From positions 1,302,001 to 1,366,000 of the forward strand of contig NC_050736.1 in NCBI RefSeq assembly GCF_014529535.1: 64,000 nucleotides of DNA. Reading direction: 5' to 3'. Positions 35,027 to 47,400 of this stretch are shown piece by piece; position 1 is the first letter of the stretch; every line of letters starts with the position of its first letter. The notes beneath the pieces were generated by a model. The model saw only the letters and a list, made by a program, of their open reading frames with translations, had not been told where the DNA came from and made no database searches. Both the position numbers and the translations under genes were made by a program. Source of the stretch: Bradysia coprophila. Lineage: Eukaryota; Arthropoda; Insecta; Diptera; Sciaridae.

Positions 35027-37338
35027 TTTGGCAAGTCGCATCACAATGAAATGCAAGAATGTAATTTTTGAATTCTCATTTGATTAACTTTTACGCATTT
35101 GATTAAGATTCTTTGAACGATGTTTATGAACGTATGAACCAAAATGTAATCAACGACTTAAATCAAAACACGCGGATCCTAAAACAAACATAATTTACAA
35201 ATAAAAACCGAAAGTAACAACCATATCGTACAGCTGCTATAAATCTATAGAAAATGCTCTCACAAATCACCTGTTGAGCTGAACTAGTCACAAGTAGGTG
35301 CAACACTCATCAACATCAATTTCAATTCAATAAATCAAAAGCTTATGTGTCATTTCAAAAACCTAATGGGACTATGAATGAGAGAGTTCAGTAAATAACC
35401 GAGCAACGGGAATAAATCAATTTTATTGCAATTTAAACATTTCTTCTCGTCGAAATTAAACAAAAAAAAAAACATTTATTGTTGTCATGCCGAGAGATCC
35501 ATTCATATTCAATTTCATATTGAATACATTCTTCCGTCCAACCGAAACGACATCGCAACGCATGTTTTATATTTGACCATTTCTCTTTTTCGTTTACTCA
35601 AAAAAAAACTTTTTATTTTTTTACATTATCCGATGGAAAAACGAGGTTAATAATACACAGCTTATATGCCTCATCTCTTTTCATTTTTGTTACAACAATC
35701 GACTCGGATACAGTTGATATATACTCAGGCTTACTTTACTAGAGCCTCTTCGGTCGGTTGGAAACGATTTTCGCGAGCCAGCATTGGTTCGATTATAACT
35801 CATCACCTCTTAGCTCAACAGTCGGTCAGAGGAAAAAGAGGTATCAAGTGAATTGTGATATACGGCAATAATTTGTTTTTCTTTCCATATTCGTGTCGAT
35901 TTTGTCCATGTGAATAGATAATTCCCTCGGTGTTTATTAAGATAAAACAAAAAAAAGATAGAAAAAAACGGCAAAATACTTCAATGAGACTATAAACTAT
36001 CGATTTTAATGTTTACCGCAATTCGGAATATTATCGTACATGTACACAACATAGACATTATATTAAAGTGAATGTCGTTTATATTATTGTTGGGTAAGCC
36101 GTTGTGTGTGATATATCTTTGCTGATTTTATTCTAAACGGATTTATCAATGGAATGGGAATATGAATATAATCTCTGTATATCAATTGCACATGTTTCTT
36201 TATTTATTCTGTGAAGTGCAGCAGCGATACATTTTGTTTGTTTTGTCTCAACAAATAGAAATTTATTGAAGATGAACAAAATGCTAATAGCATCACGACA
36301 TAATTGTACGCTGCATTTAACAAGAGTGAAATTATATATTTCAACGGAAATATCTTAGTTAAGGTCAAAGTTATGTGGTGAATGTTATGTGGTTCAAGTT
36401 GATTTTCTACAGCCAAAGAATGGGAAATTTTTTTAAAAACTTTTTAACATGGAATTTATCGTATCAGTTTAATCTCCATATTATATGACCCGATTCTTGA
36501 AAGCGGTTGTCGCGTTCGACTTTTTTTTCTTTCCAACACAAAAAAAAACTCACTTTCATGATCATCGTTTCAACTGGTATTTGGCTTACCAACTGATTGT
36601 GAGACATAAAAAAAATTAATCAAAAGAGAACAGTTGATCCTCACGAAATTGCAAGATCATACCGCTTTCATACAAAAATTGTTTCGAAAGTTCCATAGAA
36701 AAAAAATTAATTAAATATTTGTTTTGTCCGCAACGAGTTTGAAAGTCATAATCCGTTGAGAATGCGTAGGTTTTAGAACTGTCGTCACACCAAATTTTTA
36801 CTAATGCCTTGACTGATTGGCTTTTTACGTCTACGTCTTTCTCAAGTGCCGGTGTTGTTGTTTGATTCAAAAACTGACATTTTTGAAGTGCACTGAATTG
36901 CCATTCCACTTAACAAGTAATTATGCTTATTAAATTAATTAGCTTTGTCATACACGAGTGAGTTGTTTATAAACTAGAAAAATCTGTTATACAAAGTCAT
37001 TTAAATTCTATATCATCTCACCATCAAGATAAACACAAACGAAGACTATTTCGTTCCGCTGCTCTACGTATTCAGTATTCAGAACCACCTAACCACCTTT
37101 GAAATTTCAATTGAGGTGGCCTAAAGGTGCGAGCTACAGTAACAGCACTTATAGATCGGTATCCCACGGCACTTTTAGTCATATATAGGTCCACGCTTTG
37201 AAGCTATGCAATGTCAATACTCAACACATTACCTGATACAAAGAATTTGGTCTGAGACTTTTATTTTTGAGCCCCAGAAGGGGTTTTGTCGTATGATGAT
37301 GGCTTAGATATGGCAATGTCGTTAACCTACGGCTATTC
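35027..37338. other. AT-rich intergenic, nothing firm
   Basis: A 97-codon minus-strand ORF (36909-36616) looks weakly coding in its first 65 codons but has no motif and no neighbouring exon. The rest is unassigned. Confidence 0.35.
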
Positions 37339-37516
37339 ATCTTTTATCGATAACGACTACAAAAATAATGACTAGCTCTGGGTCCTTTATATAGTAAATA
37401 GCATGTTAAAAAAATTGAAGTACAAGATTTGAAAACAGCAGATTAAAAATACTTTGATCGGTGGAAGTAATAGCGCCGATAATAATACTGGTAAAATGCT
37501 TGCCGCCTGGAACAGA
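37339..37516 (-). repeat. M180 short element, copy
   Basis: Reverse-orientation copy with TTTATCGATAACGAC, GAAGTACAAGATTTGAAA and CTTGCCGCCTGGAACAG. Confidence 0.75.
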
Positions 37517-37935
37517 TTAAAGCCCTTCAATGGTTCACAAATAAAACTCATAGAACAAATATTGTTCTTATCGGGTTAATATTTTCGCATAGGTTTTGAA
37601 CCACCTTATGAGCAGAGACTATTTTTGAGAAAGAATTTCCCCAGATTTTCCTAAATTTTATCAAAAAACATATTTTCGGAAAATTTAGGAAAATAGTGAC
37701 TCAAAGTGCCTTGTGGTCTCAGTATATTTGTTAAATTAATTCTGCTACTAAAACGTACAGAAGTGAACAACGGAACGTGCCAAGTATAATGAAAGTGTTG
37801 TTATTGTTACAACCTTTTCTAAATTGAAGATAAATTTACGGCTTAAAATCTAAATTGAATCTGTAGCCGGAGGAACCCATTGTTTGCTGTGTTTTGTTGT
37901 AAACTAACACTTGTTTTCTCACTTTCAGATCAAAG

Positions 37936-38698
37936 ATGTTAATTTTATTCGTCACGTTTATCATAATGAACTCGATAAACATCAGTTCGGCTGGCGAGAC
38001 GCCAAAACAAAACGAAGTGATAGAAAGTACAATGCTGACAAAAGTGATTCATAATATTGGTGAATTATTTTACGGACCTGAAATCGAAGGTGTGTTCGCT
38101 TTTCGCACATATTTTGGTGTGAAGAAATTTTTTTGTCATTATCCAAACATTCTTCGCATTCTGCTCTGTTTACATGATTTATCATTTAATTTTAGGTTCA
38201 CGAACGTTCGCCCGAATCAAAAAGTTACAGGCGGCTTTATTACCCATTATGTTCAAATTGGGCGTTATGGCAACTGTCGTCAAAATTATACTCTTACTTT
38301 CATTGAAAGCAGTGTTGATTGGCAAACTTCTGTTATTCATTAACGTTGGTTTTATCATTGCGAAACTCGCAACATGGAAAGCACAAGAACATCACCATGG
38401 ATGGCAACAGCCTTCATGGTCTGGACCGTGGCAATCACCTAGCTGGTATCCACCACCACAGCCAATTCATGTGCATATACACAGTCATGATAAGGAGCCG
38501 CCTCACCCACATTACTCCGAACATGATCAACCACATTACAAAGAAAATGATCAACCATACCTTCCATATTCCAGTCCCAACAATTCGCCATCACTCGGAC
38601 ATTATGATAGGCTTGATATTGGGCCGGTTAGCAAGTCAAGCAGTTATGCTGAACAATATTCAGATCGAAATCCACAGAGATACTATGGGCGGAAGTAA
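37936..38698 (+). CDS. Osiris-like (DUF1676-type) protein, gene A
   Basis: Probably an Osiris-type protein, an insect-specific secretory-pathway family tied to cuticle formation and tracheal development. Exons 37936-38089 and 38196-38698 join in phase 1 (GAAG|GTGTGT to TTTTAG), giving 218 residues. A signal peptide (MLILFVTFIIMNSINISSA) is followed by a short hydrophilic stretch. The hydrophobic DUF1676-like core begins at about residue 62 (LQAALLPIMFKLGVMATVVK) and runs through LLSLKAVLIGKLLLFINVGF. A His/Pro-rich tail (HHHGWQQPSW, IHVHIHSHDKE, PHYSEHDQPHY) completes it. The cysteine pair usual in the Osiris N terminus is not seen, so it may be a divergent relative. The acceptor at 37928 just before the ATG implies an upstream leader exon. 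It lies in the same orientation as gene B, 5.7 kb away. Confidence 0.72.
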
Positions 38699-39199
38699 TT
38701 TTTAAATGTTTGAGGCTTGAGAGGGTGCCTGCGGAATAAATAATTACCAGAAATTTGCCAAATATAATTATATACGACACTGTAATGTAAATCAGAAGAA
38801 TATTGAGATGGTTGGGTATCCTAAATGCCCGACTTGTTGCTTTTGTAAAGTAGTTTTTCCCACTTTGTATTTGTACTTAATTTACTGCAGCCAAATTGTT
38901 ATGTTCATTTTAAATATTTAGTTTTTTAATAGTTTAATGTCCTGCTCAACGCGAATTCCGGTAAGTTGATTTCTAGTCAAAGTCAAGTACTGCTAATTAG
39001 AGGTGCCGAAAAGATTATCTTCTTGTTGTACATCAATTTAATTTATTTATTGCGTAGATTTTAAAATAGTTTTAGTGAATTGATTACCAGATTAAATAAA
39101 TGTTCAAGGGATGCGGAAAAAATATTTTCTTTTCTACAATCAATACCACACTGTCTCTTTTAGTATATGATACACTCAGTATTGTAAATCTTGTACACG

Positions 39200-39220
39200 A
39201 ACGGAATTTTGAAAACCGAC
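39200..39220. repeat. Single arm of the receptor-intron MITE family
   Basis: The phrase ACGGAATTTTGAAAACCGAC is shared with 3013-3170; no second arm is found nearby. Confidence 0.5.
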
Positions 39221-39870
39221 AATGTATCATACAAACGATGAGTTTGACCAATGTCAAATTGTTTCCTAGTTTAATTTGTTCATCATCAGAAAAGACTTTC
39301 CATACATCGCTTTTTATTTAGATCAGTGGAACCACCAGGTACCACTTGAAATAAAATGTTAAACGAGAAAAAATGCCCTCAGCTACATCACATTTCACAA
39401 TTTTCCTTTTTAAGCTTCCTTTTTTCGAGAACAATTAAATATCTAAACTCTAAATGTATTAAGAAGACGTGTCCAATTAGCGAATTATACGAAAAATTAC
39501 ATTTTATTGATTTATTTTCAGTTTATTTTCGAATAGGCTGATGATGGCAATAGGAGTTTTTTGTACTTCAGAAGAAAAACATAGTCACCCTATTAGCAAT
39601 GAAGCTAAATCAATTAAATTTCATTTTTCTTATAGTTCGCTAATTGTAGAGGGGATGTGTCATTTAGATATTCAATTAATAGACCTTGCAGCAAGAAAAA
39701 CAACGTAGACATAGGCAGATTCGCAACTGAGAAACAAGAACTTCCGCGTTCGTCCATTTTAAACAATTCATACTTAATCAACTTAGATGCAAGACCGACT
39801 GTCACTGTTCGTTATTCCAAGGCCAGAGAAACAAGGCCAAACACATATCGTTAATCGTTTCATAATTCAT

Positions 39871-40052
39871 CTGTTATCGATAACGACGGAAAACATAATG
39901 ACAGTCTCTGGGGAATATGATCCTTTATACAGTAAAATGCATGTTAAAAAAATTGAAGTACAAGATTTGAAATCAACAGAATAAAAATACTTTGATCGAT
40001 GGAAGTAATAGATCAGATAATAATACTATACATATGCTTGCCGTCTGTAACA
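39871..40052 (-). repeat. M180 short element, copy
   Basis: Well-preserved reverse copy from CTGTTATCGATAACGACG to GCCGTCTGTAACA. It ends about 185 bp upstream of the TATA box at 40237. Confidence 0.82.
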
Positions 40053-40236
40053 GTGCATTCCGATCGGAAGTTTTTGACACGTTTTATCCTATATGAAAAC
40101 ATTGATCATAGCAAGGAGATGTTTGGATTGAATACAATAGAATATCGGATGGTAGTAATCAGCTATTTTATCTGATATCAAAAAACGACAAACAAAACGA
40201 GTTGAAACATGATACGTCTGATGTCTACTGACAATG

Positions 40237-40272
40237 TATAAATCAGATGAAGTCACAGACTCTGTTACAGTT
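40237..40272 (+). promoter_or_regulatory. TATA box with initiator
   Basis: TATAAAT at 40237-40243 is followed by an initiator-like TACAGTT with its A at 40269, 32 nt downstream. That is the spacing of an insect TATA/Inr core promoter. Confidence 0.5.
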
Positions 40273-40341
40273 GAAGTTCGCTTTCACACGACAGTGGTTC
40301 GTAATCTGTTCCTCGTTTATTCGTTTCTGCAGCTATTTAAA

Positions 40342-40708
40342 ATGTAAGTTAATGGCGCGAGAAATCAAATAAATAAAAAAAAATCAACTTTATTAATCCA
40401 CTTGTTTCACAAGCGATTTCATAACACAAATTGGATTAAAATGGTCTATTCTTACAATTCCCAGTCTGTAGAAATGTATTTTCTTCTAGGTTTTCTTGTT
40501 CTCACTGAAACCAATCAAATGTGAAATCGATACATATCGTATCCACAGGTTTCTTCCATACAAGACAGTGGCGATTAGCAAAATGCAACAACAACAAAAT
40601 AGAATGATTCAAGACCACTTTAATCCGATGCTACTTGCTAAAGCTCTAATTCCATCATGCTTAACGAATTGTATCTTAATTTGGACTCCAACAGTGTATA
40701 TATGCTAA
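40342..40708 (+). CDS. Putative 53-residue protein, spliced start codon
   Basis: I do not recognise the product. Downstream of the TATA/initiator pair, a leader exon ends AAAAT|GTAAGT (donor at 40344). The acceptor ATCCACAG at 40548 supplies the G, so the start codon is built across the junction: AT+G. The frame then reads MFLPYKTVAISKMQQQQNRM and continues to the stop at 40706-40708, with a mildly hydrophobic C-terminal third. AATAAA follows at about 40742. Promoter, donor, acceptor, ORF and polyadenylation signal are in a consistent order over 500 bp. An alternative acceptor at 40489 would give only six codons from the same start. It may instead be a non-coding transcript. Confidence 0.33.
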
Positions 40709-40939
40709 GTGCTTAGAGATTGAACGATTACAGGTTTCAGAATAAAATAACCTATTAGACATATCGAGTAGTACCGATAAAAACTGGAACTGCACTGCAG
40801 TCGATTACAGTCAGAATAGAGAGAAGATCGAGACATTTTCTGTTATTTGCTCTATCTTTGTGAAATAGTTATTTACATAACAAGGAAAGATTAGAAGTAG
40901 AGTTTAATGTAAATTTTGTTGATCCGAGGTGAAGCCTAT

Positions 40940-41170
40940 CATCAATCGATGATTTAATCGATACAATATCAATTGAATGTCTTATCGATAATCGATAAAT
41001 ATCGACTGATAAATTATACATTTATCAAATTATCAGTCGACATTTGCCTATTATCAGTCGATATTTAACGATTATCTGTCGATTTATCTATTGATATTGA
41101 CTTTTTGAAAATATCGATAATCGATTCTGAGGAAACAATCGATATATTATCAATTGAATGAATTATCGAA
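40940..41170. repeat. Cluster of ATCGAT/TATCGATA motifs
   Basis: Over 230 bp there are many ATCGAT, TATCGATAATCGAT and ATCAGTCGATAT phrases, arranged partly as imperfect inverted repeats. The octamer TATCGATA is the Drosophila DREF/BEAF-type site. It may be regulatory or simply a decayed repeat. Confidence 0.55.
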
Positions 41171-43323
41171 CATGACTATTTTCTTGTTTTCCCTGTGGTT
41201 GTAATGAGCCACTTTCGACCCTACGCAAAAAGAAATGCATCACCGATTTATGGCAGACAGGTAGATAGATCGGAATAGAACGAACAGTTCTTCTTCAATC
41301 TTGTCAAAGTTAACGTGAAAAGAGTTTCTGTTTAATTCGAAGAAATCACACATCTGAATCTTAAAGTCAATGAAGGTTATAAGAAGAGCTACATATCTAT
41401 AATTAAATGGAATTGAAATTTTCAAAGAAAGCAGAAAGCTCATTTTACGAGAGAGAAAAAACCTTACAACAACCGAACAACATGAACGTGTTTCTGTTGT
41501 TAAACTATATCGAAAATATTTCGCTACCATTTTTTTCAAGCTTCAATGTGAGTAACAGACTTAGAAATTAATTCGACCGCAAAATTTTTCTTTTAATTTC
41601 TCTCGTTTACGATGCTTTTTATATATCAATAATATTAATAGACATAACCGTACAAAAGAATTTTATTTACATAAAAATTTTTCTAATTGTATTTGATTAT
41701 CAATCAACGATTTTACTTTCTTTATACGCATAACCTGTCATCTGATTGTTTCGTTGATTTGTTATCATCGAATAGGCTTTTTTTCCAACGAAATTATGCA
41801 GAATCAACAAACACTTCCATATAGTTGATAGTATCATAACCTAAGGTGTTAATTGATATGGTGGCATTCAGATAATATTCGACCAAGCGATTATATTATT
41901 CATATTGAGAAAAGGTGTAGGTAAAAAAGATGATCGTTGAATCACGGTATATCTCAATATTTTATCATAAAAACATTTTTTTTATTATTATAAACACTCG
42001 AAGTTATAATTTTATCGGACTATGATGAAGATTAATGTACTTTTAGGTGAATTGTTTGAAAACATGGATAATTATCATGCAAAGTGAACAACAAAATATT
42101 AAATTTAAAAAAATCTTTGAAAAGATATATGGACGATAAAGAAAGGTAAAGTTTTTAATTGCGCTGAACTAATCAAATTTAAATATTAATTAGAAAAGGA
42201 TTGTGTAGATAGATGCATAGGTAGAAGTTGGATGCACTAATTATCTCAGCGGTCGTTAGCTTTTATGGGTCTCTGTCTATAATTATGTTAGACTACCTGT
42301 AAATGAAGGTATCAATAAATTAAAACGATTTGTAATTATAGAGGCCACTGTTAACCGTATATGAAACCGGAAAAAACTTCGAGGATATAAGCCTGTTCCA
42401 ATAACAAGATTAATTTACGCTTTCATCCATGTTGTACTATAGGTACTTCACAATGGAAAGTGTCTGTCACATTACCTACTTTTTACGAGTGGAATCTGCA
42501 ATGAATGACTCTACCAAATTCAATCAGATTTTCCAAAATAATCTTCTTTTCATTATGTCCAATGATAAATGCGTAAACGTAAAGGTGGTGATAATAATAA
42601 GACTTGGTTTCTCTTCCACTTAATGTGTAATTCATGTGCAAGTAGCACAGAGCTGTATGTGGGCAGGCGTGATCATCCAATTTTGCAATTATACTTTTAC
42701 CACACGTGATTGGCTTACACAAATTTTAATCAAAATATCACAGATAGATGATCTATGCGCCAAAGATTAACTAGATTTCCTTTTCACGACTTTCCTTCTT
42801 TTATGGCTCAATATAGTACGTTCTTCGTTTTACATAAAACAATGTAACAACACAAATAATAATCATGGGGCTCTGTGTGTAATACTTGATTGATAATAAA
42901 TTTGAATTACACCAAAAATCGGTCAAGCTAATTACCCATCTGGGATGCATTTGGTGTTATAGAGGCATCATGTTCACGTTTACGATACAGCTGGCATGCA
43001 AACACGCGTGTCAATGAAATTGTTAATTTGTTGTAAATTAAAAATTTGCGTCACCGTAATTCGACCTACCTTCTACACTAGAAACATTATTGTCAGTAGA
43101 AATGGTAAGATATATACGTGTAACAGCAAATTTCTTCTCACGTTTGTAACATTATACGTTGTGAGTCTTTCTCAGCTGTGATTTGGGAAAAGTTGAAGAT
43201 GATTCTGCATTTAACATTTCACAATTCTTCATCTATTATTTCACAGGCGGCTAGCATAATCGTTAAGGCGTGTATCGAATCTACCACGTGATTTGTTCTG
43301 AAAATTTTCTGCAGATTGAAATG
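41171..43323. other. AT-rich intergenic, nothing identifiable
   Basis: No credible gene, RNA or repeat family was recognised. Confidence 0.4.
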
Positions 43324-43434
43324 TTACATCTTTTACTTCATTTGTTTCAACAATCAATTTTATTATATTAATACGATGTTGGCTAAAGTTCAATCACTGT
43401 TTACTTTTGCCGTCGTTGTCAATAGCAGATGATA
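43324..43434 (+). repeat. Decayed M180 element
   Basis: Retains TCTTTTACTTCATTTG and GCCGTCGTTGTCAATAGCAG in family order. Confidence 0.45.
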
Positions 43435-43585
43435 CGTTCGTGCTCCTACTCATCATTCATCTTCTGTGAAGATATTTCCAAATTCTTTTTATTACTGGTG
43501 TTTCACATCAGGGTCGCCTTCGGCTTAGGATCACAATCCCCAACTCGTCAAAATAAACATTTGAACACAGGTACATAATATTTAT

Positions 43586-43657
43586 TACATGCTGAGGGCG
43601 TCGAAAGACGTGCTGCAAACATGAAAAGTACGGTTTTCGACGCATGTAGCATGTAAT
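43586..43657. repeat. ACATGC palindrome family, copy 1
   Basis: A 72-bp palindrome: TACATGCTGAGGGCGTCGAA, a short centre with CATGAAAAGTACGG, then TCGACGCATGTAGCATGTA. Relatives lie at 54595-54660, 58400-58468 and 58692-58752. Confidence 0.7.
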
Positions 43658-43664
43658 AGTACAT

Positions 43665-43778
43665 TTCGTACGTAGGACTAAAAGTCTTTTTTAGCTTGTG
43701 AGAAGTTTCCAGACAGAGCCGAAGGCAAGCTCTGGAATCGAATACGCTAAAAAAAGACTTTTAGTCCGTGGTACGAAT
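43665..43778. repeat. Foldback element, GTACGAA family, copy 2
   Basis: The same family as 27485-27596, inverted. Ends TTCGTACG and GTACGAA, arms with GACTAAAAGTC and TTTTTTTAGCGTATTCG, and a centre with GCCGAAGGC. It starts 8 bp after the ACATGC palindrome. Confidence 0.82.
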
Positions 43779-44435
43779 AGTATTTTTCATATCGGACGTA
43801 TTTCGGGTCCTAGGTTGGAAAAATAATTTATCAGCACAATCGGCTCAGTCTGCAAAATTCTTACGGGTCTATAAAATATCTGCAGCCATATCGGTTATGC
43901 TAATTGTATATTATTAAAAATCAGTGACTATATAGTTCCGATAGTCGTATACTTCACATTATCCATATCATTCACTTACTATAAACAACACACAAGAGGG
44001 ACCAAAAATGTTGTGCTTCTTGCATTTTAGCGTTAGTCTGTCGGTAACACTCTCAGCCACAACCACGGCAATCGTTACATTGTGCGGTATATGAACGTAC
44101 ACCAAGTCCAAGAACAACTTTCTTCGCGTATTGCTGTTAATATAAAATAAAAGAGAACCGAACAGGTTGCGTCATTTCGTCTTGAACTTGAACATGGTAT
44201 ACAGTATTATGTGCGTGCGGAGATCTCTGTTATTATTCGATCGTATAATTTATGGATTTTAAGAAAAGAAATTATTGTATTTGGGTTAATAATTGATGTG
44301 TACTGTGTGTTGATATGTCAGTGTAGCATTGGTACGATCTTAAGAAGCAACTCAATATACGAAATTAATTCGGTTTCGTTGTACACTTTTTTTTATTGTT
44401 GATTCTATGGAACAAAACCATTTTTCAAATCTACA

Positions 44436-47400
44436 ATGATTGTGAAATTTGGTTTACTGTTGACGATTTCGTGTTATATTATTGCGGAAGTACGAGCCGA
44501 TGTTGGTGAGTATGTTTTGATGAATATTAATTCTAAAAGAGGAACAACAACAAAAAAACTGGTGTTATGTAGTTTGGCTTGGCGCAGTCTTAACGGTTCA
44601 CGTTTATGTGTGATATCAAAGACGCCAAATGAATAAATTAAAAGAACCTAAATAATAACTCTACAACACAAAATGTGATCTCTAAACAATAACTCGCCAA
44701 AGCATTTCAAACAAAAATCGTTAAAAAAAATATTCTCTGCCGTGTGTTTATGTCTATGGAACGCTTTTGATTTTATTAATAAATTATTGGAATTAATTAT
44801 GAATAACAACAGAACCAACATACCAGACGGTACATTGATTTTTAACGGTCTTTTTTTCATGATGTCCAAATGTTGGCAATATATGAACACACATCGACTA
44901 AACACAGGTTTTTATTCGAAATAATTGTTGTAACACTTTGCCGATGTAAATTTGTTACAAATTCTATCTTCATCTAGAAAGAGGTTTTAATGGTGAATAT
45001 TATAGAATGTTGTTAATCTGTTATTACTGTATAAAATGCATGCCGGAATTTTACAGCTCTTCGATGTATGTTACTGATTTAACTTCCTGCAGCTAAACGA
45101 TATGCAGATAGAATCACATTTAATGGAATTTTACATTAATTTTTGTATTGAAGTCAATAGAATTTGATAAGAAAAATCATCTCTAGACTAAAGATGCATG
45201 GATAAAAACAACAGTAGCTTTGGCGGGAACCTACTACTCGACCCAGTAAAAAAACCAACGCGATTTGCGCTATTGACCTAGTCAAAATCTGCTGGTGTTT
45301 GTGAAGCTGGTTTTTGTGCAATTAAAATTAAAAAGCTCTTCGATTCATCAGACCCATTAAAGTTATAAAAACTTGGCAAATGAATAAAGTCGAAAGTTTT
45401 TTCTTGTCTTCAAAGAAAAAAGCGCAGCAGTTTCACAGTGTTGTGTATATTCACATCTCCATACACCTATATCGACAACAAAAAAACCAAAACATTGATA
45501 ATCGATAATCCATTAAATCGTAATCGGTCTGAACGTACTCAGCTTTACATACATTATGTTGAATTCGTTGGGCGTTTGTATGTGGACCCATCGGATTCGT
45601 CAGCTAGTCAATCAATTGATGATTCGTATGTGCTGATACTGTACTGCTTCTTTGAATGTTTCGGTATATCTTTAATGTTGCGCTTTAGTAACGGACTATT
45701 ACAGTACCATATGATTGTCTTTAGATGTTGAGTAGTGTGTTAGTGTACACGAAATTTGGAAATGAAAAGTTGATGCAGGAGTAGTTCCCCAACCTACAAC
45801 CTTCACCTTGCCTGGGTGATTTTATAACCAATTGAGCTACAGTTAGAGGCAGTGAAATTTCGGCATGAATTTGCTTCAGTTGTTTTTCAGCTGATCCACG
45901 CAAACAATGTGTATCGTATATCGTACACATTTTTCATTAAAAATTATGTTGAGTCATATGAGAATGCAATGATGATCTGATGGTCACTTTTATACGCTGT
46001 TTTGATCTACAAACCAACCATAATCAGTGTCACCAATCACTAAGAAATCATCATCATCACCAATAACCAAGCCACTTGAAAAGCGAGATAAAAAGCGCCC
46101 AACAAGGATGGCCTCGGTTATTTTAATTCTAAAAATTCCGAAAAAAATTCCGAAAATTCAACAAAAAAAATCATAATTTTTTGGAATCCTGTCGAAATCA
46201 CTCGGAACTTTTCCGAATTTTCAGAAATTAAATTCTTAATTATAAAAACGCAAATTTATTTGTACTTAAAGGAATGCTTTTCTAATCGATCAATCAATCA
46301 ATATACGTTCGATTGTGATTATGAACTGTAAACTCGTATGATCAATAATGAATGTAACCCAGCTCAAGTTGATTCAACCTGTCACCGGCATAAAAAAGAT
46401 CTTTCGCAGCATTTGTTTTAACAAACATTTTTCTATATATAAGACTAAAGGTTGGATAGCTCGTGTAGGTTTATTGATTGTTATCATCCGTAAAAGACTG
46501 AGTATCTTCATAAGATGAAATTAGCATTTCAAATTTACCCAAGATTACCAATCAAATCATTTTTGCACTTACACCTTTTGTTTCCACATTTTCACTATGA
46601 ATTTCATATTTATCAGAAAATTCTAATAAACGAGAATGTTGGTTGAGTCTAGAATGCGATTCAGGTTAAACATACCACGAAATGAATACATTACTGGTAT
46701 ATGTGGTACAATAAATAGTTAGTTGAATAGGTTAATGGTTGTTATTGTCAATTTTGTTATTCCCTTCACTTCTAAACTACATTTGATGAATCTTTATTTC
46801 AAGAAGATTCAACCAATTTATACCGTATATTGTTTAATCCGATACCAATCTGTGCAATATTTACCGCACCACACATTCACGGGTTTCGTGTATCATCTCT
46901 GTGTAATTCGTTTACGTGGATTGTATGGATTGTGATGGTAACAATGTCATTACAATTAAATTGGTTACTAAAATGAGATGTGATGAGTAATATGGTAACG
47001 AGTAAAATAAGATGATCAATATTTAAAGGAAAGTTTTGCGAACTGGTTTTTATTAGTGGAAAATCTGTATTTGGCTCACAAATATGCTGTAGAAATTGCA
47101 ATGAAATTATGAACTTGATCATCAGGACTGACCATACACATAAATGAAAACAGTTTCTAATCCTTCACCAATATGGTAATTAAAACGAAAATGCGATTTA
47201 ATCTTTGACTTTCAATAATCAGATGAGTATCCAATTCTGGGATGGAATTTAATATAGACTCCACCTCGTGCTTGAAACATCTCATTCGTTAACAAAGCCT
47301 CTTTGAATGTATTAAGAACAATACTATCCATGAATTGAGTGTAGTTTCAAGGCAGCTCTCTATAATGTCAGTTACTGGCACTTAACTTAGAAGTTTGTTT

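Noticed and set aside
36616-36909. 97-codon minus-strand ORF
   Set aside because: Its first part is weakly coding-like, but there is no motif, partner exon, promoter or repeat relation to support it.
46130-46240. Repeated TTCCGAAAA/GAATTTT phrases
   Set aside because: Low-complexity AT-rich wording without a stable period or arms; the same is true at 30360-30470.
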